A stretch of 64,000 nt of DNA from Georgenia faecalis (GTDB lineage: Bacteria; Actinomycetota; Actinomycetes; Actinomycetales; Actinomycetaceae), in the NCBI RefSeq assembly GCF_003710105.1, contig NZ_CP033325.1, positions 186,001-250,000 of the forward strand, read 5' to 3'. The notes beneath the pieces are model-generated. The model ran no database searches and was not told the origin of the DNA. It saw nothing but the letters and a program-made list of their open reading frames with translations. Positions 18,008 through 27,553 of the stretch are shown here, piece by piece. Both the position numbers and the translations under genes were made by a program. How positions within the stretch are numbered: position 1 is the stretch's first letter; the number at the start of each line of letters is the position of its first letter.

Positions 18008-18032
18008 CAGCGCCGGTCCAGGACCGGCGCTG
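18008..18032. terminator. Bidirectional hairpin between ridA and crp
   Basis: A 25-base near-perfect palindrome (12-bp arms, one central base) lies between the convergent RidA and Crp genes, 80 bases past the RidA stop and 13 past the Crp stop. It could terminate both. Confidence 0.6.
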
Positions 18033-18044
18033 TGGCAGGAGCGG

Positions 18045-18722
18045 TCAGCGCGCCCGGCGCTGGAGTCGCTCGACGTCGAGGAGGTGGACCGCCCGGCCCT
18101 CGAGCCGGATCCACCCGCGCCCGACGAAGTCGGCGAGCGACTTGTTCACGGTCTCCCGGGAAGCGCCCACCAGCTGGGCGAGCTCCTCCTGGGTGAGGTC
18201 GTGGGGGACGCGGATGCTCGTGCCCGTGCGCTCGCCGAAGCGGTCGGAGAGGTCGAGCAGCGCCTTGGCGACCCGCCCGGGGACGTCGGAGAAGACGAGG
18301 TCGGCGAGGGCGGTGTTCGTCCGGCGCAGGCGCTGGGCCAGGGCCTTGAGCATGTGCTTGGCCAGCTCGGGTCGGGCGTCGATGAGCTCCATGAACGGCT
18401 CGTGCTGCAGCTCGAGCAGGCGCGTGGGGGCGATGGCCGTGGCCGTGGCCGTCCGCTCGCCCGGGTCGAACAGCGTCAGCTCGCCGAGGAGCTCGCCGGG
18501 GCCGAGGACGGCGAGGAGGTTCTCCCGCCCGTCGCTCGCCCGGTGCCCGAGCTTCACCTTCCCCTCGACGACGAGGTAGAGCCGGTCACCCGGGTCGCCC
18601 TCGTTGAAGAGGGTCTCGCCCCGGCGCAGGACGACCTCTTCCATGGACTCCCGCAGGGCCTGGCGCGCGTCGGCGTCCAGAGCCGCGAAGAGCGGGACGG
18701 AGCTGATCGCGGTGTCCTCCAC
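18045..18722 (-). CDS. crp: CRP/FNR-family transcription regulator
   Basis: 225 residues. The N-terminal cyclic-nucleotide-binding barrel includes LFNEGDPGDRLYLVVEG and the phosphate-binding cassette GELLGELTLFDPGERTATATA (E and R at the positions that hold cAMP in Crp/GlxR). A long dimer helix and a winged HTH with EELAQLVGASRETVNKSL follow. It resembles GlxR/Rv3676, the global cAMP regulator of actinobacteria. The start is GTG at 18722 with AAGGGA about 7 bases upstream. It is divergent from nth across 167 bases containing an A/T-rich island at 18754-18769 (CCTATATTG) that probably carries promoters. Confidence 0.93.
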   Translation of the reverse strand: MEDTAISSVPLFAALDADARQALRESMEEVVLRRGETLFNEGDPGDRLYLVVEGKVKLGHRASDGRENLLAVLGPGELLGELTLFDPGERTATATAIAPTRLLELQHEPFMELIDARPELAKHMLKALAQRLRRTNTALADLVFSDVPGRVAKALLDLSDRFGERTGTSIRVPHDLTQEELAQLVGASRETVNKSLADFVGRGWIRLEGRAVHLLDVERLQRRAR

Positions 18723-18889
18723 GGTGGCATCCCTTCATCGTTCGGTTGTGCAGATCCATACCTATATTGCCACCCCGTGGGCGCGGATGCCCCGGCGCCC
18801 CCTGTCGACCCCCCCGCTCGGACCGCGCCTCGTGGGCACGCGGGCCGCGCCGGCTGCCGGCGCCGGGGGGCGCGACCTAGAGTGGTCGG

Positions 18890-19591
18890 GTGAGAGGAGT
18901 GCCGCCCGTCGACGTCGTCGACGACGTCCTGGCGACGGCCTGGCCGGACGCCCGCTGCGAGCTCGACTTCACCACGCCGCTCGAGCTCCTCGTCGCCACC
19001 GTCCTGTCGGCGCAGACCACGGACGTGCGCGTGAACACGGTCACCCCCGAGCTCTTCGTCCGGTACCCGAGCGCGCAGGCGTACGCCTCGGCCGCGACCG
19101 GTGACCTCGAGGCGGTCCTGCGCCCGCTGGGGTTCTTCCGGCAGAAGGCCGCGGCGCTCCAGGGCATCGGTGCGGCGCTGCTGGACCGGCACGGCGGGCA
19201 GGTGCCGGCCACGATGGCCGAGCTCCAGGCCCTGCCCGGAGTGGGGCGCAAGACCGCCAACGTCGTCCTGGGCAACGCCTTCGGGATCCCCGGCATCACG
19301 GTCGACACCCACGTCGGGCGGCTCGCCCGGCGACTCGGGTGGAGCGTCGAGCACGACCCCGTCAAGGTGGAACGGGACATCGCGGCCCAGGCGGACCCGG
19401 CCCGCTGGACCATGCTCTGTCACCGCCTCATCGTCCACGGGCGGCGGGTGTGCCACTCCCGCCGGCCGGCGTGCGGCGCCTGCGTGCTCGCCGACCTGTG
19501 CCCGTCCTTCGGCATCGGCGAGACGGAACCCGAGGCGGCCCGGGCGCTGGTGCGGACCGGTCCCGGTCAGGCGGGCAGCGAGGCCAGGTAG
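18890..19591 (+). CDS. nth: Endonuclease III (DNA glycosylase/AP lyase)
   Basis: 233 residues. It removes oxidised pyrimidines and nicks the abasic site. The helix-hairpin-helix [12 protein letters not shown] contains catalytic K121; the catalytic aspartate is D139 in ITVDTHVGR. The 4Fe-4S cluster cysteines are C188, C195, C198 and C204 (CX6CX2CX5C). Length fits the family with a short C-terminal extension. The start is GTG at 18890; another GTG at 18899 is possible. The 3' end overlaps the convergent hydrolase gene by 25 bases. It sits next to crp, as in mycobacteria. Confidence 0.96.
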   Translation: MRGVPPVDVVDDVLATAWPDARCELDFTTPLELLVATVLSAQTTDVRVNTVTPELFVRYPSAQAYASAATGDLEAVLRPLGFFRQKAAALQGIGAALLDRHGGQVPATMAELQALPGVGRKTANVVLGNAFGIPGITVDTHVGRLARRLGWSVEHDPVKVERDIAAQADPARWTMLCHRLIVHGRRVCHSRRPACGACVLADLCPSFGIGETEPEAARALVRTGPGQAGSEAR

Positions 19592-20490
19592 TCGAGGAGG
19601 ATCGCGCTCACCTGCTCGGGGGCCTCCTCGGGGAGGAAGTGCCCGGCGCCGACCAGCTGCTCGGTCCGCAACGGCCCCGCGACGAGCTCCGCGTCGCGCG
19701 TGTAGGCGGCGGCCGGCAGGACCCGGTCCTGCGCGCCGTGCATCGCGAGCACGGGCACCCGGACGGGCTCGCTGACCCGGTCGAGGAAACGCCGCCCGTC
19801 CGGGCGGGGCGTGGAGCGCACCAGCCATCGGATGTGCTCGAGGCTGGTGTGGGCCACCGAGGGCAGCCGCATCGCGGCCGTGTACACGGCGATCTCGTCG
19901 GGGTCGAGCACCCGGTCCGGCGCGGAACCGGCGCGGAGCGCGCGGGTCACGAGGTCACCGTGGGTGAGGGCCCGCTCGGGGAACCAGGGCACCTGCGCCC
20001 GGGCGAGGAAGGCGCGCGTTCGCCACGGCACGCCGTGGTTGCGGCGCAGGATCGCGGCCGGGTGGGGGCTGGCGAGGACGGCGACGCCGCGGGTCAGGCG
20101 CGGCTCGTAGGCCGGCATCGCCCAGGCCACCGTGCCGCCGAAGCTGTGGCCCACCACGACGACGCGGCTCGCCCCGAGGGAGCGCACGACGCCGGCGACG
20201 TCCGCGGCGAGCACGGGGGTGCCGTGCCCGGTCGGGGGCTTGTCCGAGCCCCCGAAGCCGCGCAGGTCCATGGCCACAACCCGGTACCCCGCCTCGGCGA
20301 GGGGGAGGAGCTGGTGCCGCCACGCCCACCACAGCTGGGGGAAGGCGTGGAGGAGGACGACGTGCTGGCCGTTGGGAGGGCCCGCGAGGGCCACGTGGAA
20401 CCGGGACCCGTTGGCGGGGACGAAGCGGTGCTCCCACGGCCCCGCGCGCAGGACGACGCTCTTCGGGTCTGGGGCCACGCGTGGGGACAC
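19567..20490 (-). CDS. Alpha/beta hydrolase, epoxide-hydrolase-like (EphE position)
   Basis: 307 residues. Oxyanion region [13 protein letters not shown] resembles the HGFP box of epoxide hydrolases. [12 protein letters not shown] precedes the nucleophile elbow VVVGHSFGG. The nucleophile is serine here rather than the aspartate of true epoxide hydrolases, so an esterase or lactonase role is more likely. The acid and base are probably in HGAQDRVLP and [12 protein letters not shown]. It occupies the place of ephE (Rv3670) between nth and acs in M. tuberculosis. The start is GTG at 20490. Confidence 0.85.
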   Translation of the reverse strand: MSPRVAPDPKSVVLRAGPWEHRFVPANGSRFHVALAGPPNGQHVVLLHAFPQLWWAWRHQLLPLAEAGYRVVAMDLRGFGGSDKPPTGHGTPVLAADVAGVVRSLGASRVVVVGHSFGGTVAWAMPAYEPRLTRGVAVLASPHPAAILRRNHGVPWRTRAFLARAQVPWFPERALTHGDLVTRALRAGSAPDRVLDPDEIAVYTAAMRLPSVAHTSLEHIRWLVRSTPRPDGRRFLDRVSEPVRVPVLAMHGAQDRVLPAAAYTRDAELVAGPLRTEQLVGAGHFLPEEAPEQVSAILLDYLASLPA

Positions 20491-20535
20491 TACCGTGCCC
20501 GGGGCCGGCCGTGGCCCGCCCCGGGCTGGTGGCGC

Positions 20536-22542
20536 CTAAGCCTTCGGGGTGTGCAGGCCGGCACTGATGAGGTTCATCACCGAGGAGTCGGCGAGCGTCG
20601 TCACGTCCCCGACCGTCCGGTTCTCGGCGACGTCCCGGAGCAGGCGCCGCATGATCTTCCCGGACCGGGTCTTGGGCAGCTCCGCCACGACGAGGATCGA
20701 GCGCGGCTTGGCGATGGGGCCGATCTCCCGGGCGACGTGGGCGCGCAGCTCGGCCACGGTGGCCGCGGTGTCCCCGCCCTCGGCGGCGGCCTTCTCGGCC
20801 GCCTCGCCGCGGAGGATGACGAAGGCGACGACGGCCTGGCCGGTGGTGTCGTCGCTCGCCCCGACGACGGCGGCCTCCGCCACCGAGGGGTGCGAGACGA
20901 GCGCCGACTCGATCTCCGTCGTCGAGAGCCGGTGGCCGGAGACGTTCATCACGTCGTCGACCCGCCCGAGCAGCCAGATGTCGCCGTCGTCGTCCTTCTT
21001 CGCCCCGTCCCCGGCGAAGTACTTCCCGGGGAAGCGGGACCAGTAGGTGTCCCGGAAGCGCTGCTCGTCGCCCCAGATGCCGCGGAGCATCGCCGGCCAC
21101 GGCTCGGCGAGGACGAGGTAGCCGCCGGCGCCGTCGGGCACGGGCTCACCCGCCTCGTCGACGACGTCCGCGGCGATACCGGGCAGGGGCGTCTGCGCGG
21201 ATCCCGGCTTGGCGGCGGTGACGCCGGGGAGCGGGGAGATCATGATCGCGCCGGTCTCCGTCTGCCACCACGTGTCCACCACGGGCGCGCGGTCGCCGCC
21301 GATGACGCGGCGGTACCACATCCACGCCTCGGGGTTGATGGGCTCGCCCACCGAGCCCAGGACGCGCAGCGAGCTGAGGTCGTACTTGGCGGGGTGCTCC
21401 TCGCCCCACTTCATGCAGGTGCGGATCGCCGTCGGCGCCGTGTACAGGATGGTGACCCCGTACTTCTCGATGATCTCCCACCACCGGCCGCGGTGCGGGG
21501 TGTCCGGGGTGCCCTCGTACATCACCTGGGTGGCGCCGTTGAGGAGCGGGCCGTACGCGACGTAGGTGTGGCCGGTGACCCAGCCGACGTCGGCCGTGCA
21601 CCAGTACACGTCGGTCTCCGGCTTGAGGTCGAAGACGTTGAGGTGGGTGAACGCCGCCTGTGCGAGGTAGCCGCCCGTGGTGTGGAGGATCCCCTTGGGC
21701 CGACCGGTCGTGCCGGAGGTGTAGAGGATGAACAGCGGGTGCTCGGCCTCGACGGGGACGGGCTCGTGCTCGGCGCTCGCCGCGTCGACGCTCTCGTGCC
21801 ACCAGACGTCGCGGCCCGGCGTCCACCCGACCTCCTGGCCGGTGCGCCGGACGACGAGGACGTGCTCGACGGGGGTCTCGCCCTTGGTGAGCGCCTCGTC
21901 GACGGCCGGCTTGAGCGCGCTCGCCGACCCGCGGCGGTAGCCGCCGTCGGCGGTGATGACGAGCCGGGCTTCGGCGTCGACGATGCGCGAGTACAGCGCC
22001 TCGGCGGAGAACCCCCCGAAGACGACGGAGTGCGGGGCGCCGATGCGCGCGCAGGCGAGCATGGCGATGACCGCCTCGGGGATCATCGGCAGGTAGATGG
22101 CGACGCGGTCGCCGGTGGTGACGCCGAGGTCACCGAGCGTGTTGGCCGCCTTGGCGACCTCCCGCTGGAGGTCGGCGTAGGTGAGGGTGCGGACCTCGCC
22201 CTGCTCGCCCTCCCAGTGGATCGCGACGCGGTCCCCGTGGCCGGCCTCGACGTGGCGGTCGACGGCGTTGTAGGCGGCGTTGAGCCGGCCGTCGGCGAAC
22301 CAGCGGGCGCGCGGCGCCTGCGAGAAGTCGAGGACCTCGGTGAACTCGGTGGACCACGACAGCAGCGACCGGGCCTGGTCGGCCCAGAACCCGAGGCGGT
22401 CCGCGTCGGCGCGCTCGTACATCTCGGGCTGGGCGTTGGCCTGCGCCGCGAACGCGGGGTCCGGCGGAAAGCGGCGCTCCTCGACGAGGAGGTTCTCCAG
22501 GCCGCCGGGGGCGGTCGAGTGGTCGTCGGGCTGGTCAGCCAT
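20536..22542 (-). CDS. acsA: Acetyl-CoA synthetase (AMP-forming)
   Basis: 668 residues, normal length for Acs. It activates acetate to acetyl-CoA through acetyl-AMP. Motifs are the P-loop [13 protein letters not shown] (271-283), [10 protein letters not shown], the hinge [15 protein letters not shown] and the [11 protein letters not shown] motif with K629, the lysine that is acetylated to switch Acs off. The ATG at 22542 has AGGACC just upstream. The gene stands alone: an upstream hairpin (22618-22662) separates it from the membrane-protein operon. In many actinobacteria Crp/GlxR controls acetate genes and crp is close by, but no operator was identified. Confidence 0.96.
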   Translation of the reverse strand: MADQPDDHSTAPGGLENLLVEERRFPPDPAFAAQANAQPEMYERADADRLGFWADQARSLLSWSTEFTEVLDFSQAPRARWFADGRLNAAYNAVDRHVEAGHGDRVAIHWEGEQGEVRTLTYADLQREVAKAANTLGDLGVTTGDRVAIYLPMIPEAVIAMLACARIGAPHSVVFGGFSAEALYSRIVDAEARLVITADGGYRRGSASALKPAVDEALTKGETPVEHVLVVRRTGQEVGWTPGRDVWWHESVDAASAEHEPVPVEAEHPLFILYTSGTTGRPKGILHTTGGYLAQAAFTHLNVFDLKPETDVYWCTADVGWVTGHTYVAYGPLLNGATQVMYEGTPDTPHRGRWWEIIEKYGVTILYTAPTAIRTCMKWGEEHPAKYDLSSLRVLGSVGEPINPEAWMWYRRVIGGDRAPVVDTWWQTETGAIMISPLPGVTAAKPGSAQTPLPGIAADVVDEAGEPVPDGAGGYLVLAEPWPAMLRGIWGDEQRFRDTYWSRFPGKYFAGDGAKKDDDGDIWLLGRVDDVMNVSGHRLSTTEIESALVSHPSVAEAAVVGASDDTTGQAVVAFVILRGEAAEKAAAEGGDTAATVAELRAHVAREIGPIAKPRSILVVAELPKTRSGKIMRRLLRDVAENRTVGDVTTLADSSVMNLISAGLHTPKA

Positions 22543-22617
22543 GGGGTCCTCCAGGCAGCGTCGTTGGTGCGCATCCACCGGCGGGCCACGTGGCGTGGCC
22601 CCGGCTCTCAGACGATA

Positions 22618-22662
22618 GCGCGCCCCCCGAGGACGGTCCGGCCGTCTCATCGGGGGGCGCGC
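22618..22662 (-). terminator. Long hairpin ending the membrane-protein operon
   Basis: A perfect 13-bp inverted repeat (22618-22630 with 22650-22662) encloses a further partial GACGG/CCGTC stem. It starts 11 bases past the stop of the 306-residue membrane protein gene and lies upstream of acsA. Confidence 0.65.
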
Positions 22663-22672
22663 GGGGAGGGGC

Positions 22673-23593
22673 TCAGCCGCGGCGGCTCCGCGCGGGGAGT
22701 GCCGCCTCGCGGCGGCCCTGGCGGCGGGCGCCGTGGGAGACCACCCCGAGGAGGATCAGCGCGACGCCGTAGACGACGAACCGGCCGGTGCTCCCGGTGG
22801 CGACGAGGTGGTGCGTGACGTTGCTGCCCAGGTCGCCCAGCCCGTCGAGCCGGCCGCTGACGGTCTCCACCACGTCGGCCGTCTGCTCGGGCACCGCGAC
22901 GAACGCGAGGCCGAGGAGGAGGACGAGCACGCCGCTGACGAACGCCCCGACCGAGGACCACCGCGCCGTGAGGAGCACGACGACGAGGACGACGAGGCCG
23001 GCCGCGAGCTCGAGGAGCGCCGCGACGTTGAGGGTGCCCGTGTCCCACGGGTTGCCCTCGGGCAGCGTGAGGCGGGCGCCGGCGTCGGCGAGGAGGTACC
23101 AGGCCACGGGGAGGAGGACGAGGGTGAGGAGGATGCTCCAGAAGTGCGCGGCCGTGCGCGAGCGCGGGCGGGCCTCGGTGGCGCCGTCGAGGATGACGTC
23201 GGTGTCCGGGTCGTCCTCGCGCGCGGCGGCGCGGGCGCGGGCCTCGGGCGAGCGGTCGTCGTCGGCCCCCGCCCTGGGCGCCGGTGCGGCGTCGTCGCCG
23301 GGGGTGATCGTCGTGTAGGGGTCGCTCTGGTAGGGCGAGCCGCCCTGGTCGCCCATGAGGATGGCGGCGCTGCGCTCCTCGGAGAGCCGCCGGCTGGGGC
23401 GCTCGGTGGGGCGGTCCGGGCCGTCGGTGGTGAGGCCGTCGGTGGTGAGGCCGCCCACGGCGGAGCTGCCGTGGGCGGCGCCGTCCCGGGAAGCGGCGTC
23501 GTCGTAGGCGGGCGCGGACTCGTCGGGCCCGGGGGCGCCGTCACCGGGACCGGCCGTGCGGTCCCCGTCGGAGGGCTGCGGAGATGCGGACAC
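22673..23593 (-). CDS. Membrane protein with long acidic N-terminus and one 4-helix repeat unit
   Basis: 306 residues, no recognised family. Residues 1 to about 150 are hydrophilic, rich in Asp, Gly, Ala and Pro and probably disordered and cytosolic. The rest carries four hydrophobic helices: [55 protein letters not shown] and [20 protein letters not shown]. The third helix and the last are clearly related to both halves of the neighbouring 349-residue protein (ARWSTVG and AVMSALAAGVHGARR there). AGGAGG lies just before the GTG start. It is the last gene of a minus-strand run with a channel gene. Function is unknown. Confidence 0.8.
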   Translation of the reverse strand: MSASPQPSDGDRTAGPGDGAPGPDESAPAYDDAASRDGAAHGSSAVGGLTTDGLTTDGPDRPTERPSRRLSEERSAAILMGDQGGSPYQSDPYTTITPGDDAAPAPRAGADDDRSPEARARAAAREDDPDTDVILDGATEARPRSRTAAHFWSILLTLVLLPVAWYLLADAGARLTLPEGNPWDTGTLNVAALLELAAGLVVLVVVLLTARWSSVGAFVSGVLVLLLGLAFVAVPEQTADVVETVSGRLDGLGDLGSNVTHHLVATGSTGRFVVYGVALILLGVVSHGARRQGRREAALPARSRRG

Positions 23594-23686
23594 GGGTCCT
23601 CCTCGTCTCGGTGGTCCCCCCCAACGTAGCCAGGCGGGGACCCCGGGGCTCGCCGGGCACTCGGCGCGTCGCCGGGCGATCGCCGC

Positions 23687-24736
23687 TCAGCCGCGGCTGG
23701 GTCGGGCCGCGAGCTCCGCGCGCTCGTGCCGTGCCCCGGCGCGCCGGGCCTCGTGCGCGGCGACGGCGCCGGCGACGAGCACCGCGCCGACGACGGGCAG
23801 CACCCCGATGGTGGCGAGCTCGACGGAGCCCGCCGACTCGCCGAGCCCGAGCGCGTCCAGGCCGGGCAGGTCCGGCCCGCGCAGGAGGAGGTAGCTCCCC
23901 AGGCCCAGGCCCCACAGGGCGCCGCCGACGAGCGCGCCGATGCTCGAGACCGCCACCGAACCGGCGACCAGCGCGAGGACCAGCGCGGCGAGCCCCTGGA
24001 GGGCGGCCTCCCCTGGGGCCTCGCGCACGCCCGCGTCGGCGAGGATCGGCGTCGTCGCGTAGAGGACGAGGACGGCCAACGGGGGCAGCAGGACGCCGCC
24101 GATGACCGCGGCGGTGTGGGCCCCGGCCCGTGACCGCGGGGGCACGGGCGCCGTGCGCGGCGGGGACCCGGCTCCGCGCGCGGGGGTGAGCGCCGCCTCG
24201 CTGCGCTCGCGGGCGCGACCGGCCCGGCGGGCACCGTGGACGCCGGCCGCGAGGGCGCTCATGACGGCGCCGAGCACGATGGCCGTGCCCGTCGCGAGCA
24301 GGAGCTCGAGGCCGTCGCGCAGGGAGGGGACGGTGCCCGCGGCGGGGTCGAGGACCATCTCGACGCCCGCGGGCCACGCCCAGGCGACGACGCCGGCGGC
24401 GAGGACGAGGCCGCCGCTGATGCTCAGGCCCACGGTCGACCAGCGGGCGGACAGCGCCACCGCGGCGAGGAGGAGCGCGGCGGCGGTGAGGGCCCACACG
24501 CCGTCGGGGTAGTCCGCCGCACCGGTCCGGCCGTGGGCGGTCTGCGCCGCGCCGCGGGCGAAGAACCACAGGGCGCCGGCGGTGAGGAGCGGTGCGAGGA
24601 CACCGGTGAGGAGGTGGTCGGCGAGCCGGGAGCGCGGGGGCACCGGGGGGCGCGGCGCGCCGGGCGCCGGGCGGGTGGCCCGCCCCGCCGCGGCGTCGCT
24701 CGTCGAGTCGGTCTCGTCCGCCGCCTGGGTGCTCAT
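23687..24736 (-). CDS. Membrane protein with two copies of the 4-helix repeat unit
   Basis: 349 residues, no recognised family. After a short Pro-rich N-terminus come two hydrophobic blocks of four helices each, about 45-190 and 205-340, joined by an Arg/Pro-rich linker. The blocks resemble each other and the single block in the next gene: ARWSTVGLSISGGLVL against VAVSSIGALVGGALWG, and GVHGARRAGRARERSEAAL against AAHEARRAGARHERAEL. This points to internal duplication. The ATG overlaps the stop of the formate/nitrite channel gene (ATGA, 24733-24736), so it is translated with it. Function is unknown; its link to the channel suggests an accessory membrane role. Confidence 0.8.
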   Translation of the reverse strand: MSTQAADETDSTSDAAAGRATRPAPGAPRPPVPPRSRLADHLLTGVLAPLLTAGALWFFARGAAQTAHGRTGAADYPDGVWALTAAALLLAAVALSARWSTVGLSISGGLVLAAGVVAWAWPAGVEMVLDPAAGTVPSLRDGLELLLATGTAIVLGAVMSALAAGVHGARRAGRARERSEAALTPARGAGSPPRTAPVPPRSRAGAHTAAVIGGVLLPPLAVLVLYATTPILADAGVREAPGEAALQGLAALVLALVAGSVAVSSIGALVGGALWGLGLGSYLLLRGPDLPGLDALGLGESAGSVELATIGVLPVVGAVLVAGAVAAHEARRAGARHERAELAARPSRG

Positions 24737-25536
24737 CGTGTCCCGACTGTAGTGGCCCCCTCCGTCCGGCGTCCGGCGATGACGACGTAGGCGGCGCCCA
24801 CGACGACGGCGCCGCCGACGAGGTTGCCCGCCCCGACGACGAGGAGGTTGCGCAGCGCCTCGGCGACCGTCGCGTCCGGGACGCCGTGCAGCAGGCCCAG
24901 GGCGAAGGTCGTCATGTTGGCGACCACGTGCTCGAAACCGGCGGTGACGAAGGCGAACAGGCACCAGGCCAGGACGACGATCTTGCCGATCTCCGTCGTC
25001 ATCCGGCTGGCCGCCCAGACGGCCACGCACACGAGGACGTTGCACAGGACGGCGCGGAAGAAGAGCTCGCTCCCGGTGGCGGCGGACTTCTTCGCCACGT
25101 AGTGCGCGAGCATCTCCCCTGCGCTGGTGCCCGGCGCGGTGGTCCCCGCGCCGTGCACCACGAACGCCAGGAGGAGGGCGCCGAGGAGGTTGCCGCCGAG
25201 CCCGAGCGCGAGCGTGCCGGCGGCGCGGCCCGGCCGCACGCGGCGGAGCATGACGCCCTGGGCGAGGATCATCATGGCGCTGGTGCCGAGCTCGCCCCCG
25301 GCGAAGACGACGAGGACGAGGCCGATCCCGAAGACGGCGCCCTGGACGAGCGGGGTCCACTCCGACCCGGCGGCGTCCAGGGGCCCCGCGGCGGTGAGCA
25401 TGAGGATGACGGCGAGGCCGATGTATGCGCCGGCGAGCGCGCCGGAGACGAGGTAACGGCCCGGTGAGCGGGCGGCGGCGGTCTTGGCGAGGGCGGCGTC
25501 GCCCTGCAGGGCCAACGCGTCGGTCAGGGTGAGCAC
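24733..25536 (-). CDS. Formate/nitrite transporter family channel
   Basis: 267 residues with six hydrophobic helices, the aquaporin-like FNT fold that conducts small monovalent anions such as formate, nitrite or hydrosulfide. Diagnostic is GFEHVVANMT (family FEHSIANM box) in the fifth helix region; GGNLLGALLLAFVVHG is the second half-repeat counterpart. The central histidine seen in FocA/NirC is provided by FEHVVANM. The start is GTG at 25536. No formate dehydrogenase or nitrite reductase gene is near, so the substrate is not decided. It lies 40 bases after the HAD gene and is overlapped by the next membrane gene. Confidence 0.9.
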   Translation of the reverse strand: MLTLTDALALQGDAALAKTAAARSPGRYLVSGALAGAYIGLAVILMLTAAGPLDAAGSEWTPLVQGAVFGIGLVLVVFAGGELGTSAMMILAQGVMLRRVRPGRAAGTLALGLGGNLLGALLLAFVVHGAGTTAPGTSAGEMLAHYVAKKSAATGSELFFRAVLCNVLVCVAVWAASRMTTEIGKIVVLAWCLFAFVTAGFEHVVANMTTFALGLLHGVPDATVAEALRNLLVVGAGNLVGGAVVVGAAYVVIAGRRTEGATTVGTR

Positions 25537-25576
25537 CCGATGATTGTCCCGTTCCCGGGGGCGCGCCGGCCGGGAC

Positions 25577-26383
25577 CTACGTCAGGTCGGGGCCCTGCCC
25601 GGCCGCGCGACGCAGCAGCCACCACCCGGCCGCCCCGGCGACGGCGACGGCGAGTACGAGCCCGGCGGAGGTCCGGCGGCCGATGCGGGGGCGCAGCGGG
25701 ACCGGGCGGGCGAAGTCGCGGATCTCCCAGCCGCGCGCCAGCGCCTCGCGACGCAGGGCGCGGTCGGGGTTGACCGCCACCGGGTGCCCGACGGCCGAGA
25801 GCATGGGCAGGTCCGTGACGGAGTCGGAGTAGGCCCAGCTCGCGGCGAGGTCGTAGCCGTGCCGGTCGGCGGCCTCCTCGACGGCCTCCGCCTTCGCCGG
25901 GCCGTAGGCGTAGTAGTCGAGGTCGCCGGTGTAGCGGCCGCCGTTGGTCGCGAGGCGGCTGGCGATGACGTGGTCCGCGCCGAGCATGGCCGCGATCGGG
26001 CGGACGACGGCCTCGCTCGAGGCGGACACGACGACGACGTCGTCGCCGTCGGCGTGGTGGGCGTCGATGAGGTCGATGGCCTCCGCGTAGACCACCGGCT
26101 CGATCCGCTCGTGGAGCGCCTCGGCGACGATCGCCTCGGTCCGGGCCACGTCCCAGCCGCGCACGAGGTCAGCGAGGCGGTCCTTCATGCGCTCGGTCTG
26201 GTCGTGGTCCGCGCCGACGGCGAGGTAGCCGAGCTGGGCGTACAACCCGCGCAGCACGCCGGCGCGCGTGAGGAGGCCGCCCCGGTAGAAGGGCGTGGAG
26301 AACGCCATCGTCGACGAGGTGGCGATGACCGTCTTGTCGAGGTCGAAGAACGCCGCCCGTCGGGTCCGCCGGTCCGTGTGCAC
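25577..26383 (-). CDS. HAD-superfamily hydrolase, SerB/IB type, with C-terminal membrane anchor
   Basis: 268 residues. Motif I is FFDLDKTVIA (nucleophile D14, D16). Motif II is VVVSASSEAVVRP and motif III/IV is AYSDSVTDLPML. The family removes phosphate from small molecules such as phosphoserine or lipid phosphates. A hydrophobic segment near the C-terminus (SAGLVLAVAVAGAAGWWLL) suggests anchoring to the inner membrane face, which fits the phospholipid-phosphatase-like members. In M. tuberculosis a homologue (Rv3661) sits next to ssd as it does here. The start is GTG at 26383. It is divergent from the Mn catalase gene. Confidence 0.87.
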   Translation of the reverse strand: MHTDRRTRRAAFFDLDKTVIATSSTMAFSTPFYRGGLLTRAGVLRGLYAQLGYLAVGADHDQTERMKDRLADLVRGWDVARTEAIVAEALHERIEPVVYAEAIDLIDAHHADGDDVVVVSASSEAVVRPIAAMLGADHVIASRLATNGGRYTGDLDYYAYGPAKAEAVEEAADRHGYDLAASWAYSDSVTDLPMLSAVGHPVAVNPDRALRREALARGWEIRDFARPVPLRPRIGRRTSAGLVLAVAVAGAAGWWLLRRAAGQGPDLT

Positions 26384-26534
26384 GTCGTCCTCCTTCCGCC
26401 CGGGCCAGCCTAGCCACGCCGCTGCGGCTCGAGATGCAGGGCACAGGGGCGTGTGTGACTCTCAGGTCCCCCGTCTGACCACGCCTCGGCGCGCCGCCAG
26501 TGGGGTGACCCGAAGAACCAGCGAGAGGCGAAGA

Positions 26535-27416
26535 ATGTTCTTCCATAAGCAAGAACTGCAGTTCAAGTCGACCCCGGACAAGCCCGACGCGGTCTACGCG
26601 CGCAAGCTCCAGGAGGTCCTCGGCGGGCAGTACGGCGAGATCTCCGTCGCCATGCAGTACGCGTTCCAGGGCTGGAACATGCACCTGCCCGGCAAGTACC
26701 GGGACCTCGTCTTCGGCATCGGTGCGGAGGAGTTCGGCCACGTCGAGATGCTCGCGACGATGATCGCCCAGCTCCTCGAGAAGGCGCCGCTCGGGATCAC
26801 CGAGGACGCCGTGCAGTCCGACCCCACGGTCGCCGCGATCATCGGCGGCATGGACGTCCAGCACGCCATCGTCGCCGGCGCGGGCGCGCGGCCGGTGGAC
26901 TCCAACGGCAACCCCTGGCAGGGCTCGTACATCACCTCCAGCGGCAACCTGCTCGCGGACTTCACCGCCAACGCCAACGCGGAGATGCAGGGCCGGGTCC
27001 AGGCGGCGCGGCTCTACCACATGACCGACGACTCCGGCGTGCGCGACTTGCTGTCCTTCCTCCTCGCCCGCGACACCATGCACCAGAACCAGTGGCTGCG
27101 GGCCATCGAGGAGCTCAAGGAGGAGGGGATGGAGAAGCTGCCCGTGCCGAGCAACTTCCCGCAGAAGAAGGAGTTCACCGAGGTCTCCTACCAGTACCTC
27201 AACTTCTCCAACGGCAAGCACGCCTCCGAGGGCAGCTGGGCCTCCGGCCCCACGCCGGACGGCAACGGTGAGTTCACTTACCACGACGGGCCGACGACGA
27301 CGGCCCCGATGCCCCCGCCCACCCGCCCTGACGCGCGGTACTACGGGACGACCGACCTCCCCAACACCATGGAGAAGATCGCCGGCTCGGTGCAGGACAA
27401 GCTCCGCCGGGAGTAA
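26535..27416 (+). CDS. Manganese (non-heme) catalase
   Basis: 293 residues. It disproportionates hydrogen peroxide with a dinuclear Mn centre in a four-helix bundle. The ligand set of the family is present at nearly the same numbers as in the Lactobacillus enzyme: E35 (GGQYGEISVAMQY), E66 and H69 (GAEEFGHVEML), E150 (NANAEMQGRV) and H183 (ARDTMHQNQW). The C-terminal tail crosses over as in other family members. The ATG has GAGAGG about 7 bases upstream. It stands alone between the divergent HAD gene and a terminator, and interrupts the otherwise mycobacterium-like gene order. Confidence 0.95.
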   Translation: MFFHKQELQFKSTPDKPDAVYARKLQEVLGGQYGEISVAMQYAFQGWNMHLPGKYRDLVFGIGAEEFGHVEMLATMIAQLLEKAPLGITEDAVQSDPTVAAIIGGMDVQHAIVAGAGARPVDSNGNPWQGSYITSSGNLLADFTANANAEMQGRVQAARLYHMTDDSGVRDLLSFLLARDTMHQNQWLRAIEELKEEGMEKLPVPSNFPQKKEFTEVSYQYLNFSNGKHASEGSWASGPTPDGNGEFTYHDGPTTTAPMPPPTRPDARYYGTTDLPNTMEKIAGSVQDKLRRE

Positions 27417-27479
27417 GGCGACGGGGACCGTGCGCGGCAGGCCGAGCCTCCACAGCGCACCCCCACGCCGCTAGATCCA

Positions 27480-27521
27480 CAACGGGCCACCCCGCTGCCT
27501 CGCAGCGGGGGTGGCCCGTTG
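27480..27521 (+). terminator. Strong hairpin after Mn catalase
   Basis: A 19-bp stem with one bulge (arms starting CAACGGGCCACC at 27480 and ending at 27521, loop about 3 nt) lies 63 bases past the catalase stop and ahead of the pilus operon. Confidence 0.8.
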
Positions 27522-27553
27522 CACGCTCCTCCCCGAGAAGAGGGGTGAGCGCG

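Noticed and set aside
20132-20279. Hydrolase at 19567-20490 as a true epoxide hydrolase
   Set aside because: The nucleophile elbow reads GHSFGG; epoxide hydrolases use Asp there. The name is kept only as a positional comparison.
19339-22818. Plus-strand open frame of 1159 codons across nth, the hydrolase and acsA
   Set aside because: Three real genes with full motifs explain this DNA; the frame is a high-GC artefact.
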